In this document: in pieces, positions 45,869-60,518 of the stretch
Layout: every line of letters starts with the position of its first letter
How positions within the stretch are numbered: position 1 is the stretch's first letter
DNA from: Oikopleura dioica
Taxonomy: Eukaryota > Chordata > Appendicularia > Copelata > Oikopleuridae
Length of the DNA: 64,000 nucleotides
Reading direction: 5' to 3'
NCBI GenBank assembly: GCA_907165135.1
Contig: OU015568.1
Location: 13,152,501 to 13,216,500, forward strand
Notes under the pieces: generated by a model
Databases searched by the model: none
Seen by the model: the letters and a program-made list of their open reading frames with translations, nothing else
Told to the model about the DNA's origin: nothing
Translations under genes and position numbers: made by a program

Positions 45869-46007
45869 TAAACTCTTTCCAAATTTCCGTTCAACCCTTC
45901 GTGTTTTATTGTTCTGCATTCATTGACTTCTAATGAGTTATTACCGCAATCATAAAACCTTATTAAAACCAACGGTTTTCCCCCTTGATTCTACAGAAGG
46001 ATAAAAA

Positions 46008-46319
46008 ATGACATTTTTGATTTTTGTCAGCATTTTGCTGGTGAATTTGACAGAGGGAAGTGTGCTACTCAATACCAAAGATCGCGTTCTTGGCTCGCGA
46101 CAAGACATCTTCAACAAGAATTTGCTGAAATGGATTGGTATCATTTTGGGTGTTGTCCTGGCCTTCGTCATTGCAGCTGCCTGCTTGTATCAGCGTAAGA
46201 GGGCGGCCGTGAATCCACTTGAAGCTCTGAAATCTCGACAATCAAAAGACAGTACCAAGCACTTTGACGTCAACAAAGGAAAGGTCACTGATAAGATTCT
46301 GTACTTACGCGCAAATTAG
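46008..46319 (+). CDS. Small single-pass membrane protein, unknown
   Basis: One exon, 103 residues. An N-terminal signal peptide (MTFLIFVSILLVNLTEGS) precedes a short lumenal segment and one strong transmembrane helix (WIGIILGVVLAFVIAAACLY), then a basic cytoplasmic tail (QRKRAA). It is therefore a type I membrane protein with a 30-residue ectodomain. No family is recognised. An acceptor CTACAG lies about 12 bp before the ATG. Confidence 0.6.
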   Translation: MTFLIFVSILLVNLTEGSVLLNTKDRVLGSRQDIFNKNLLKWIGIILGVVLAFVIAAACLYQRKRAAVNPLEALKSRQSKDSTKHFDVNKGKVTDKILYLRAN

Positions 46320-47280
46320 TTAATATTTAAGCTCCTAAAAGATCAATAGTCCGCTAAAAATGGTTTAATTGATCATTTTTTTAATTAATGACCGAGTCTG
46401 AGTTCAAGCCAGAATCACCAGATTCGATACTCGATATAAATCTTTAATCCCAGACTAAACTGGTTCTGTTCTATGTTCAATTAGTGACCAAAATCTGAAG
46501 CGATCAGGGCTCACGATGCGAGAATGGCGACGCTCGGCCGCAAATACGGCGATGATGGTCATCTTATTTCTGTTTGAGTTTTCCGTGTATTGAGATCCCG
46601 TCAAATACAAAGACTGAAGTATAAATATCGTCATTTTTAATTAAGGATAAACTAGTGATAGTTCAAAAAAGCGAGCGGAGGGAGTCGTTTATTAATTCAT
46701 ATGCGTATGATATGATTCCGAGCATTGTCTACGATATCAACTCGTTTTTTAGGTTTGTGTCGTTGACAACCCTCCGCTTGCGCTGCACTGGCAGACGCGC
46801 CAGCCGCTGAGGAAAATCGCCAAGCAAAGGGTCTGACAAAAGGCTACTGTATCAAAAGCCAGGCGGCTTAGTTAAGAAAAATAATAGAAGAAAAGACAGT
46901 ATTTATAAAAGAAAACAGAGAGCCTTGATACGTCGTCGTGATTGTAAGTAGAGAGGCGAGTTTTTAATATGTTAAATGTTATCTAGTAATTGGATAACTT
47001 AATTATTGAGGGTCAGCGGTGCATATGTTTTGCCATTTTATGTCAACCGCGTTTTTCTTATTTGCGCTTGCTTAGTATGTTCGGTTTTCCCGCTGCTCAG
47101 CATTTGCTCAAAGTCATTAACATTTTTGCATATCTCCTGTGATCCGTGTATGCTGCTTGTTCGGGCACACACACAACAGCGCGCACAGCCGAATTCTGAA
47201 AATTTCAAAGAGCGCGTTACATTGAGTATATTTTTCGTTCTACAATTTTTATTTACTGGAGAGATAGAGCGAGCCCAGAG
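46320..47280. other. Intergenic gap, about 960 bp
   Basis: No coding region found. A TATAAATAT at 46620-46628 is a candidate TATA element; no ATG close behind it starts a convincing gene, though the small gene at 47281 could be its target. An AT-rich ORF at 47006-47320 shows no features. Confidence 0.4.
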
Positions 47281-48019
47281 ATGTCAGGCAAAGAACTTTC
47301 GTCAGCAGGTCGGATACTAATTGGAAAGGATATCATTTTTGATGTCCAGTTGACATTTTTGCTCGAGTAAGGAAAAAAGGGCGCGTTTTTTATCTCAAAG
47401 TCCCAGGAGGAAAGAACGGGAGGCCAGATCTGATCTAAGGCCCTCAGAAGAGAGCCCGGCGCGCTTCTCGCTCCTTTTTGAGGATTTATTTTGAATGGAA
47501 CACAATAGGCTGTGAGCGGGGTTAACTAGAGACTTTAGAAATTCTGAAGCTTTACCAGCTGAGGTGCGGATACAACGAAATGGCGGATACAGGAAGGGTT
47601 GAAATTAAAATTGCAAATTGTGTTTTTTGTTGCTTGTCGATTATTTTTCGTCAAAATTTGATCATAATTAATAAAAACTAAACCCATTCGGTAGCAACAG
47701 CTGATGTCTCCGTGAGTTCCCGACGCCGCTCGTCTGGCGGCCTTCGTCGAAATGCCTCTCACGACATCACTGATCAAATAACAGACAAGAAACTTTTAGA
47801 CTTAAAAAAGGTAACTTACGAGTTCAAAAAGAGGATTGATAATTATTGATCCGGGAAAATGGAAAGGACTCCTGGAAGTCATTGACTGATCGATTTCCTT
47901 TTCAGGTTGCTTCTGACGAATCCTCGTTTACTGAGGAAGGTGCCACTTCAGATGGAGAAAAAACTGAGTCCGCTGATAGAGAAAGTGAGGATGCGGCTAC
48001 GAGCAGTGCTTCGAAATAG
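47281..48019 (+). CDS. Small Ser-rich acidic protein, three exons, unknown
   Basis: Exons 47281-47308, 47701-47810 and 47906-48019 join in phase across GT-AG introns of 392 and 95 nt, giving 83 residues. The protein has an Arg/Ser-rich middle (SSRRRSSGGLRRN) and an acidic Ser/Glu/Asp C-terminus. Every exon is too short to be seen as an ORF on its own. No known family. The gene has an unusually long first intron and a 960-bp upstream gap, so it probably has its own promoter. Confidence 0.55.
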
Positions 48020-48202
48020 ATTGACAGACTGCACTTGATAGACTCTGTTTGCTTCCATACTGTATAAATCTGATAATGCTCAACAATTTTACAAAATAAA
48101 GTTTCTTAACAAACATTGAGTGACACTTCTGCAAGGGCGTTCTTAAAATTAAATGCATCAATGAAATCAAGGAAGAATAAGAAGTCAAATATTCTTGTCT
48201 AG

Positions 48203-49486
48203 ATGGAAAATCGAGGATCGACAAAAGTGGGTCGATATGAGAAGCTGGAAAAGATTGGAGAGGGTACATACGGAACAGTTTTCCGCGGGCGTGACCGAGA
48301 CGGCAGTGATGTTGCTCTCAAGAGAATCAAATTAGACGATGACGAGGAAGGCGTTCCATCATCAGCGCTGCGTGAAATCTGCTTGCTCCGCGAACTGAGG
48401 TTCCAATTTCTGTCCGATTAAAGACAAGTTATTTTCTTAGGCATAAGAACGTGGTCCGACTTCTTGACGTTCTACACACGGATAAAAAATTAACACTCGT
48501 TTTCGAGTACTGCTCTGTCGACCTCAAGATCGTATGGTTGAAAATAGAGGAGAGTCTTTGCCAAATAAAAACAAGATAATATTTTCAATTTGCAATTGAC
48601 GATAAAAATATGACCTGCGACCCGTCCTGAGAACATACTGAGCTAGACAGACGTCATTTTGAGGAGCTAATCTAATTTCTAAGACGCGGCCGGCGTTCTG
48701 TCCGAAACTGCTCATAAATCTTTCTTGGGAATATCTAAATGAACTCTTTTCAACCCAAAAACAGCGTTATTTTGAAATCAAGGGAAAGCTTCATGCACCT
48801 GAAGTGTCCGCGCTCTTCTATCAACTTCTCAAAGGACTTTCTTATTGTCATGCAAAGTCCGTTTTACATCGTGATTTGAAGCCGCAAAATCTACTTATTC
48901 ACGAAGGAGTTCTCAAGCTTGCTGATTTTGGCTTAGCAAGGTCAGCAAAATACGATCCACCTCAGTCTTCCTAGCGCGATTTCTCTTAATAAAACTTCTA
49001 GAGCCGTCGGCCTTCCAGTTCGACAATACAGTAATGAAGTCGTGACGCTGTGGTACAGGCCGCCAGATGTTTTGATGGGCGCGCGCGTGTATACTTTTAC
49101 TGTAGATTCGTGGTCGGCTGGGTGCATTTTCGCGGAAATTGCGAACTCAGGCACACCGCTCTTTCCCGGTCAAGACATCGAGGTAATCCATTAATAAACT
49201 ACGCAAGCTCAACCTTCAGGACCAATTGAGAATCATCTTCCGTCTGGTTGGCACCCCTACAGACACCGAATGGCCAACAATGCGTCGTCTTCCCGATTAT
49301 CGTCCCTTCCCCCGTTTCCCTGCCCAGACGAATTGGGCCGAGCATGTTCCAACTCTCTCCGATGCAGGCATTGATCTTCTGAAAAAGATGCTCATGCCGA
49401 ATCCGCAAAGTCGTCTGAACGCTGACCAAGCACTAATGCATCAGTATTTCACAATGTTAAATGGAAACAGCAGGACGCTTTTATAA
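48203..49486 (+). CDS. CDK5: Cyclin-dependent kinase 5
   Basis: CDK5 is the p35-activated, mainly neuronal proline-directed kinase. The cyclin-binding helix reads PSSALRE, diagnostic of CDK5. The Gly loop GEGTYG, catalytic [14 protein letters not shown] and the activation segment [18 protein letters not shown] are intact; the T-loop Ser (S159 equivalent) is present rather than the Thr of cell-cycle CDKs. Introns are at about 48401-48441, 48531-48765, 48941-49000 and 49183-49218. The second intron (235 nt) gives DLK-I-RYF if GT-AG ends are used, one residue longer than usual; exact homology would need AT-AG ends. The ATG abuts a GTCTAG acceptor. Confidence 0.93.
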
Positions 49487-49769
49487 AAAAAAACAGATGC
49501 TTCTTCGTACCTAGTCCAAATTTTCCATATTTCTCAATCAAAAAACAAAGTACAAAACCAAGAACAAAGTTATTTTTTCATCTTAAACCTTACTGTGCTT
49601 TCCTTTACTTCAAATGCGTTTTCACTTTGAATGTGTATATTTTTCTACAAGCCCGTTAGAATGTCTTCATCCTTTCAAATGTCTACTGTTGCTACACTTC
49701 GAGCTAAAGTTATGTCGCAAACTTATTTATCGATATTCAAGTTCTTTTTCATTTAGAAAGAGTATCAAA

Positions 49770-52700
49770 ATGGATCAAGCAGCGGTAGAGCAGCTTGTAA
49801 TGATGGGATTTCCAGTCAATGCCTCCCGAAGAGCCCTCTTCAACTCGGCAAATAACGTCGAGATGGCCATGGATTGGCTTTGCACACACATTGATGACCC
49901 AGACTACAACGCTGAGTTCACGCCTCCGGAACCAGTGCAGTCGAATGTGCCACAGAAGCCATCTGCAAGTGACTTGGAAGGATTGTCAGATGAATTCAAA
50001 GTGTTTAAGGATCTCATTTCTGGAATCAACTGTCCCTCGCAGAATGATAAAATTTTCAAAGAAGAATGTATCGTTACCTGTGATAGTTGTTTCTCAGAAA
50101 AGGTTTAGAAATGCTCTCTATATACCTCTCTATATAAAGAAACATCATTTTATCAAATATATTTATTCTTCAATAGACTATGAAAACCAATCTAAGAATT
50201 CTAGGGTCTTTTCGTTTGCCTCAAAACCTTCAAATCATTCGGCTACAAGATCATTCCAGACTACGTTTCTAAAACTGGGAACAAAGTGTTTCTCAACATC
50301 AAGAAATCCAGATTAACAAAGTCTCCAGAAGAGGAGCCAGAAGCGAAACGACTTGCAATTGGTGGTGAAGATGGGTTCAAGCCCGACGTTTTGCCGTGGA
50401 AAGAGACGCAGACAGAGGAGATTTATGTCCATCCTGATCAATACTTTCCTGTCGAGTCTCTACCGATCGAATACGTCAAGAGAGTAGCTCAGGTCTGTCA
50501 TCGTTAATCTTACTGTTTCTTATACAGTTATTATTCGATTTTAACATTTTATTCAGGCAATTCTTGACTCAACTTCCGCCGAATTCAAAGCAGAAGTGGC
50601 TGCCTGGAAACCCGATCCTCCCAAAAAATCTATCCACGCAGACAACCTCATCCAACTCGACAACGGAGTCAAAATCCCTTCCGACCCTTCAAAATGGAAA
50701 TGCTGTAAATGCGAGCTCACAGAAAACTTGTGGCTCAATCTTTCCGATGGATCTCTCCTGTGTGGAAGAAAGAATTGGGATGGATCCGGGGGAAATGGGC
50801 ACGCTCTCGAGCATTTTAACGAGACAAAATATCCATTGTGTGTGAAGCTAGGCACGATTACTTCAGAAGGAGGAGATGTATTTAGCTACGCAGAAGATGA
50901 TATGGTCACTGATCCACATTTAGCGAAACATCTCAGGTACGTTTTTGAATTTTGAATTTATCAGGAAGTATCGGAAGGAATATCGCTTTTTTCAAATAAA
51001 CTCCTTTGATACTTCTGTACTTTTCCTGTTTCCCACTTTTGATGTCGGCTCATCAGCTGCGCCCAATCTAGAATTTTACTGATCGCAGGGGGAGTCATTT
51101 CCTTAGAAGACAAAAGTGATGCGATCAGCATCATCAGCTGTACTCGTGGAACACAAGTGATTTTCCGTCACAGCTGGGCTTCATTACATGACTATCACTC
51201 TAGCGCCGAAGGGATTGAAATATAAATATCCTTCCTGTGAACCCAACATCATTACAATTTCGAGAACAACTCGATAATTCCACTTCGACAACAACGAATT
51301 AACAACTAGTGAAAAAATGACCTTTGAAGCCGTCTACCTCGATCGCAACAACTACCGTGTCTACAGACCAAAAGCGGAAGTGAAACTTGAGTATTTCATC
51401 CCTCTCATCATCATCGCTGCTGCCATGCTGATACTGGCGATCCACATCCTCATCGTCCGAATCCGCGCTAGCTACAAAGAAAACGAAACGAATAGAGAAG
51501 GGGGACTCCCAGCGTATTGGGACACGATCGTCCCGCCACCCACTGAAGAATCGATCACCGAACGCTTTACCGTAACTGCCAACCCGCCAGCTTATGAAAT
51601 CGCCGTACAAGACGATGTCCTACCTGAGTATGAAACTGTAGCAAAGAAGAATGACGAAGGCGTCGAAAACCCAGCCTTCACTATGGATCCTCCTCCCTAC
51701 TCACAAGAGCCTGTTATTTGTACTCAGTTTACTACTATCTTCTAATTCTAAGTTTCTTTTTAGAATTCTTTCTTTCACATTCCTGTCAATATATTCACTC
51801 AATCAAATTCTAGTCTCTTTTTATCAGTCGGAATATTTGCAATCATAGAGAGAACTATCTCTTACTTTCACTCTAGCCATTGGGGAATTGATGTTGCAAG
51901 CTCAAAGAAAACAGAAATGTCGATGGCCGAGATGGAACTGGAAATGAACAAGAAGGTCGGCTCTGAATATGCAGCCATCGTTGAAAGCGGTCAAGAACTC
52001 GAGCCACTCTTCGGCGCTTTCCACACTGGAATCAAAAATTTGGGAAACACTTGCTACATTGGCTCCATTCTTCAAGCATTATTTGCACTGCCATACTTTC
52101 GCGAAAATTTCCATCAGCCAGCGGAATACGACGCGAATTGCCATGAGAACTTTTGGAAGCAGTTTCAACGAGTCGGACATGCCCTTTGCTCGGGAGACTA
52201 TGCTCGGCCTATAATCGCTAAAGGTTTCTTTATCATTTCAATTTGTTTATTGAATTGTACTTAGACGCCTCTGGAACAGCGATTCCACAAGGATCAGAGC
52301 AGGAAGGCATTTCGCCTGGTCTTTTCAAATCTATTGTATCCAAAGGCCACGCAGATTTTCAAACGAACCAGCAACAGGACGCGGTCGAATTCCTCCTCCA
52401 TCTGCTCGATGTGATCATGAAAGAAGCGAAGAAAGAAAAGCGAGAGAATGCTTCAGCAAATTTCGGATTTGAATTGGAAGAAAGAGTCGAGATCGGTCAA
52501 TCGGTGCAATATAAAATCACCCATGAGTTGATGCTGGGGTTGCCTGTTGATGAAAATGATATCGAAAACAAAGAACAGGTCAAAGGTGAGCTTGACCTCT
52601 GTTTAATCTCATAATAAATCCATTGCCTCTAGAATACGAGCAAAAGCTCGAAGAAGCTCGTGCGGCGAAGCAAGCAGATCCCGAAGTTGTCCGCGGAGTC

Positions 52701-54512
52701 GTCTCGTTCAAGAGTTCCTTTTCTCGTTTACTAGCTTCGGAAGCAATCGATCACTTCAAATCGCCCATTGACGGGGCTCTCATCACTGCCTACCGATCCG
52801 CCCGAATTTCTAAATTTCCCAAGTATCTTCTTATCCAATGTCGGCGATTCACAATCGGCGAGAATTGGCAGCCAAAGAAGTTGAATGTCTCGTTGGAAAT
52901 GCCAGAAGAACTGGATCTGGAACCATTGAGAGCGAATGGGCCACAAATCGGCGAGGATGTTTTTAGTGAAGGAAAGGCTCGTTGATGGTGCAATTAAGGG
53001 ATCCCCCCCTCTTTTTTCAAATATTTCTGACGGGTCTCTTTGCAGCATATTTAGATTCCTCGTGTTTTGAGGATCATTTTGATGTATCACATGACCCCTT
53101 AACGAACATCTATCCCCGAAATTTTAGCCTTCGAAAATTGCCAAAATGCATGTAAATTGTACTTAGCGTGAAAATCGGATTTTTTTTCGGTTTTTCAATG
53201 TAATCGAAATACGACATATTAGGGGTCTATCGAAAGCTTAGAATGCACTGAAAAATAATATTATAACCGCACTAGAAATATCAGCCTTATGTTGGCGCTA
53301 GAGAGCGAAAAAACACCAAAAAACGCCAAAAATAGGTACATTTGGTTGTTCTTAAGAAAAATTTCTTATTACTTGACCAAATGACTTCTCTGTACTAGAG
53401 TTTTAAGATTAAACTCTACCCTTTCTAAATTCAGTCGCAGATTTATTCTAACTAAGCCTAAAAAAAAGTAGTTTGCCCTTGAAAATGGCCGAAAACGGCC
53501 TTTTTTCAAAATACACTAACTTCAGCGCCCCGTGTGGCAGGTTTGCGTTTATGAATTTTTATCTCTGTACTAGAGAATTAGCCGCTATAAACGAGCTTTC
53601 ATTTGCGCTATTGCACGCGTAAAATTGAAAGCCCAAAAAAAAGTAGTTTGCCGTCGAAAATGGCGAAAACGGGGGGGGATCCCTTATTAAGACACTTCTT
53701 AAATTTCTTAAAGACACTCTTTTCCGCTCTAGTTGAAGCAGAACACATGTCGAGTCCCGAAAAACAGATGCGCCAAAGGTCGACGAGCAGAAAATTAACC
53801 AACTGGTCGACATGGGTTATCCTTTTAACGCCGCGATGAAAGCACTTTATCACACAAACGAAAGCCTAGAGGTTATCAATGCTCTAATAAAAGTCGAATA
53901 ACGAATAAAATTAGCTGGCGATGGAGTGGTTGATGAGCAATTTGGACAGTCCAGATTTCAACGAACCACTGAAACTCGACAAAACGGCGAAAAAGGAAGA
54001 GAAGACCTTTTCGCCAGAAATAATTGCGATGGTTACATCAATGGGATTTACTGATACGCAATCGAAGAAAGCATTGACAGGTTTGTCCATTATCAGTTGT
54101 TTTTCGAGCTTGAAAAACAAATCAACCCAAATCGATTGATTTTCAAAGTGGAAATGAGCCACTTTGCCGATTACATTTCACGGAGCTTTTTTCACTCTGG
54201 TTATTTTTAGCAACTGACGGGAATGTCGAGCGCGCTATCGATTGGATCTTCTCACACATGGACGAGCTGAACGATGAATCGTCCCCTGCCGAGTCGAGTT
54301 CTTCCGGACCGAACCAGCTGGTTGGTTCTGATTCGTCAAAATACCGCCTCCGCGCCTTCGTCTCGCACATGGGCTCGAGCACGGCCTGTGGACACTATGT
54401 GGCGCACGTGAAAGAGGACGCCCGTTGGATCCTCTTCAACGATAATAAAGTCGCCGTCTCCCAGAAGCCGCCCAGAGACCTTGGCTACCTGTATGTTTAC
54501 GAACAGATATAA
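49770..54512 (+). CDS. USP5: Ubiquitin-specific protease 5 (isopeptidase T) with an extra N-terminal UBA domain
   Basis: USP5 disassembles free polyubiquitin chains. Here the protein begins with a UBA domain (about residues 1-45, VEQLVMMGFPVNASRRAL), then the cryptic zinc finger (EECIVTCDSCF...GLFVCLKTF), the ZnF-UBP (KWKCCKCELTENLWLNLSDGSLLCGR), and the catalytic Cys box (GIKNLGNTCYIGSI, near 52035). QQDAVEFLLHLL follows, then the two usual UBA domains (about 53780-53885 and 54015-54255), and the His box CGHYVAHV (near 54390). The family normally starts with the cryptic zinc finger. A 942-nt intron (50937-51878) holds a nested gene; another intron (52981-53732 or a nearby alternative) holds a TIR element. 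The acceptor of that intron is ambiguous by eye. Start 49770 opens the UBA with no upstream in-frame domain. Confidence 0.92.
51221..51228 (+). promoter_or_regulatory. Candidate TATA box of the nested gene
   Basis: TATAAATA, 89 bp before the nested ATG at 51317, inside a USP5 intron. A start of transcription about 30 bp downstream would leave a 5' leader of roughly 60 nt. Confidence 0.5.
51317..51745 (+). CDS. Single-pass membrane protein with PPxY motifs, nested in a USP5 intron
   Basis: One exon, 142 residues, on the same strand as its host. A short N-terminal region is followed by one transmembrane helix (FIPLIIIAAAMLILAIHILI, residues about 30-50), a basic stop-transfer (RIRASYK) and a Pro/Glu-rich cytoplasmic tail. 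The tail contains PPPY, PPAY and LPEY motifs, ligands of the WW domains of NEDD4-family ubiquitin ligases. This layout resembles PPxY-bearing adaptors for NEDD4 E3s, but no specific family is recognised. It has its own TATA box and no trans-splice acceptor at the ATG, unlike its neighbours. Confidence 0.65.
   Translation: MTFEAVYLDRNNYRVYRPKAEVKLEYFIPLIIIAAAMLILAIHILIVRIRASYKENETNREGGLPAYWDTIVPPPTEESITERFTVTANPPAYEIAVQDDVLPEYETVAKKNDEGVENPAFTMDPPPYSQEPVICTQFTTIF
52997..53684. mobile_element. TIR element inside a USP5 intron
   Basis: TIR AGGGATCCCCCCC (and complement) at 52997 and ending 53684, with TA on both sides (52995-52996 and 53685-53686), as for Tc1/mariner. An internal 30-bp unit with AAAAAAGTAGTTTGCC occurs twice in the right half. 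No ORF. Confidence 0.75.
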
Positions 54513-54746
54513 AAAGAAAGAAAAACAAAGAGAAAGATATTTTCGTTTTGGATATTTCGTGTTTATTTCAAAATGCTCCGAAATCTCCTGAAGCGTAAAA
54601 TTTGACAAATATCAACATTTTACATGTCACCTTCACAGAAAAGTTCAATTATACTGTTATCAGCTTTTTTCCCGCCACTCAATCCATTTACAATACGAAA
54701 ACTAACCATATCTCCATTTCTAGAGCCAAAAAAACAGGATTGAAAA

Positions 54747-55546
54747 ATGAGTGCCACATTGAAATCGGGTCTAACGACGCGCAACAAGAATCTCGATCTA
54801 AAAAGGACGACGAAGAAGACCACCAAGGCCAAGGTGGAAATCTTCAAGGTAAGAACGATTCTGATTTCGATGACAATCAGGAAACGCGTCTTTTTTCGCG
54901 AAAAATCGCTTCCTGTTTTGATTCAAAATGACTCATCATCGTGTTTTAGGAGTCACCGAAAAAACGCCGAGAAGCCAATAAGAAGGCCGAAAAGGCTGCT
55001 GCAGAGAAGGAGAAGACTGAAGAAATTGCAGAGAATTACTGGGAGCTTCTCGCCGAGGAGCGCCGGGTCAAGCTCGAGGCCGCGCTCGAAGAGAACAAGG
55101 ATCTTTGCGAGCTTCTCGAGGTTAGTTGCTGTAACAGGAAATGATACTGGTTCATGTCGTAGTTGATTGAGTGAAGAAAACATCTGACTTGAACCTTGTC
55201 CTTCCTGATTGGCTGGGTTCAAAAGATTTGCGATAAAAAGGGAGAAGTCTTCCCTTTTTCATACCAAATTTCACTCTTTGCGAATGTTCATTTTTCAAAT
55301 GTAAAGAAAGAGGAAATTTCGCAATGATTTATTTGAGACTTGGGTTTTCATTTCCAGACCTTCGCCTTATTCAATTTTCACTTCTAGACCCGAAACGAAG
55401 AGAAAATGGAGCTGGAGCGCGAAAACGAAGCTCTGACAAAAGAGAACGAGTTGCTTCGAGAAAAGGCGATGAAAGTGAACGATCTCGAGAGCATCATCGC
55501 AGAGCTGGTCTCCGACGCCGACGACGTCGCCCAGGAGAGCGACTAA
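54747..55546 (+). CDS. GMNN: Geminin
   Basis: Geminin binds CDT1 to block relicensing of replication, and also binds transcription factors. Three exons give a short basic N-terminus, a Lys/Glu-rich segment, and the diagnostic coiled coil: ENYWELLAEERRVKLEAALEENKDL, near 55024-55100, where geminin/multicilin proteins share a YWxxLAExRRxALxxALxEN core, followed by leucine heptads (EALTKENELLREKA). The short acidic tail follows. Introns at about 54849-54949 and 55121-55388 are GT-AG. Length (about 145 residues) is shorter than in vertebrates, mainly in the N-terminus; no clear destruction box is visible. Multicilin/Idas cannot be fully excluded. Confidence 0.82.
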
Positions 55547-55830
55547 CTCCATCGCCTGGAACTGTCATCAATCAGCAACAATCGCTCTGTCTGGTTCCAG
55601 AGTCTCCGTTTTTCTCATTCTCTTTTTATTTCCCTCCTATATCTCGTTTTAGGAAACATTTCGCTACATTGCCTCCTTTTCTGATTACCTGACTGTAGAC
55701 AAATGTCGTCTACCACTAAAACATAAAACAACACATTCATATCGGGTGATATCTTCCTCTGCTCATCCATATTTTTCAAGAAATAAAAAAAATTAAAACA
55801 ACACCGATTGACAATCGATCTCACTTTAGA

Positions 55831-59367
<3,537 letters not shown>

Positions 59368-59997
59368 ACAGCACTCCTAATACCCAGTAAAAGCCACCCA
59401 TCCTAGGACCACACTGCCTTTAATTGAAAAGACTTTTCCGCACCCAACTGTATATTATTGCTTTCTTCACGAAATCATTGCCACAAGGCCTTGACAAGAC
59501 CTTTCTTGCTAATATTTTTCTTCCAAATTTATTGAGCCACTTTTTCCTTACATGCTCAAGTTCATTTAAAATTCATAATTCTGCTCACCCAGCCCACTTC
59601 AATTATCCCTTCGTGCGAAGTTCAGGATCAACCCTATCATGTTAAATTATTCCCCAGTAATGCCTGAACTGTTACTGATACGACTGACAGAAATAATAAT
59701 AAACTTCTCAATCCAATGATAAGGAGTAAGCTTGTTCTCCGTAAGCGCTAAATAAAGTTACGGCGAACGAGCCATTTTTTTTTATTTGTTATGGAAGGAT
59801 AATCCCCTTCGCATTCATCGTCAAAGTCAACACTTCGGAGGCCTGGGTTGGAGTTTTGTCAACGGTGGTACAGTCATGATTACAGCATCGGATATTAGGT
59901 GGATAATGGATTATTAATAAAATACGCATTAACTCGTGGTGTATTTATTTATCCACTAGTCGGCAGCATAAATTCGGTTATCTAATCCATCTTTTCT
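59368..59997. other. 3' region of vasa and gene-free gap
   Basis: Contains an AATAATAAA-type site near 59690 and the degenerate copy at 59808-59890; nothing else seen. Confidence 0.4.
59808..59890 (-). pseudogene. Decayed paralogue of the 59998-60237 small gene
   Basis: Minus strand carries TGCTGT..., CAAAACTCC..., and VDFDDEC-like codons in the same order as the last exon of the neighbouring gene, but a frameshift lies between the first two blocks and no matching first exon or membrane segment is found. Confidence 0.4.
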
Positions 59998-60237
59998 CTA
60001 ATCATCATCGCAGTCGCATCCATCGTCAAATTCAACTGAACTCAAATTCCATCCGCTTGAGTTTTGCCCTCCTCGTGCAGATCCACAACAGCATTTCACA
60101 GAAATACAAATAGCGAGAATTACAACTGCAGACAATCCAAAGATAAGACCCTTCATAATCAGGTTTATCTTTTATGTGTTGTCTTATCTGTTTTTACTTA
60201 CAATTAGGCTAAGGATAGATTTGGTTTGCTCGTCCAT
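59998..60237 (-). CDS. 62-residue membrane microprotein, two exons
   Basis: Exon 1 is 60237-60202 (12 codons), the intron is 60201-60151 (51 nt, donor GTAAGTA, acceptor TGAAG), and exon 2 is 60150-59998 ending TAG. The protein has one hydrophobic segment, which spans the splice junction (SLIGLIFGLSAVVILAICI), then a CCC cluster that may be palmitoylated, and an acidic Cys/Asp tail (FDDGCDCDDD). It has no signal-peptide cleavage site, so it is probably a small single-pass membrane protein. No family is recognised. A degenerate relative lies 110 bp downstream, which supports it being a real gene. It is the only well-supported minus-strand gene in the window. Confidence 0.6.
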
Positions 60238-60518
60238 CTTTCTGTTTGAATCTCACTTATTGAAAATTCTTCGATGGATTACCACTCTTTTTGATTTGGT
60301 TGCATTTTGACTGAATCTAGAGCAAAACATTAAGCTCACAGATTCACGTTCTATCTCCAGCTTTCTTCCAGAACTTATCCCCCAATTTTTTTCCGGAGCT
60401 ACTTAAATTTATCAATTGCCAATCGAGATCGAACAGTTTTCACTCTTGATAAGACATGAATTCCCTGTGGCATGTTTTTAATTTAACCAGTTCGCAGCGT
60501 CTTAATAAATATGACGTA

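Noticed and set aside
48531-48765. Possible C/D snoRNA or TIR element in the second CDK5 intron
   Set aside because: Box-like motifs (ATGA, CTGA) lack proper spacing and a terminal stem; the inverted GGTTGAAAA ends are only about 10 bp with no target duplication.
53733-53800. Apparent missing A in USP5 after the TIR element
   Set aside because: An alternative donor (GTTTTTAG) with acceptor GTCGAG gives an in-frame junction; the choice cannot be made by eye.
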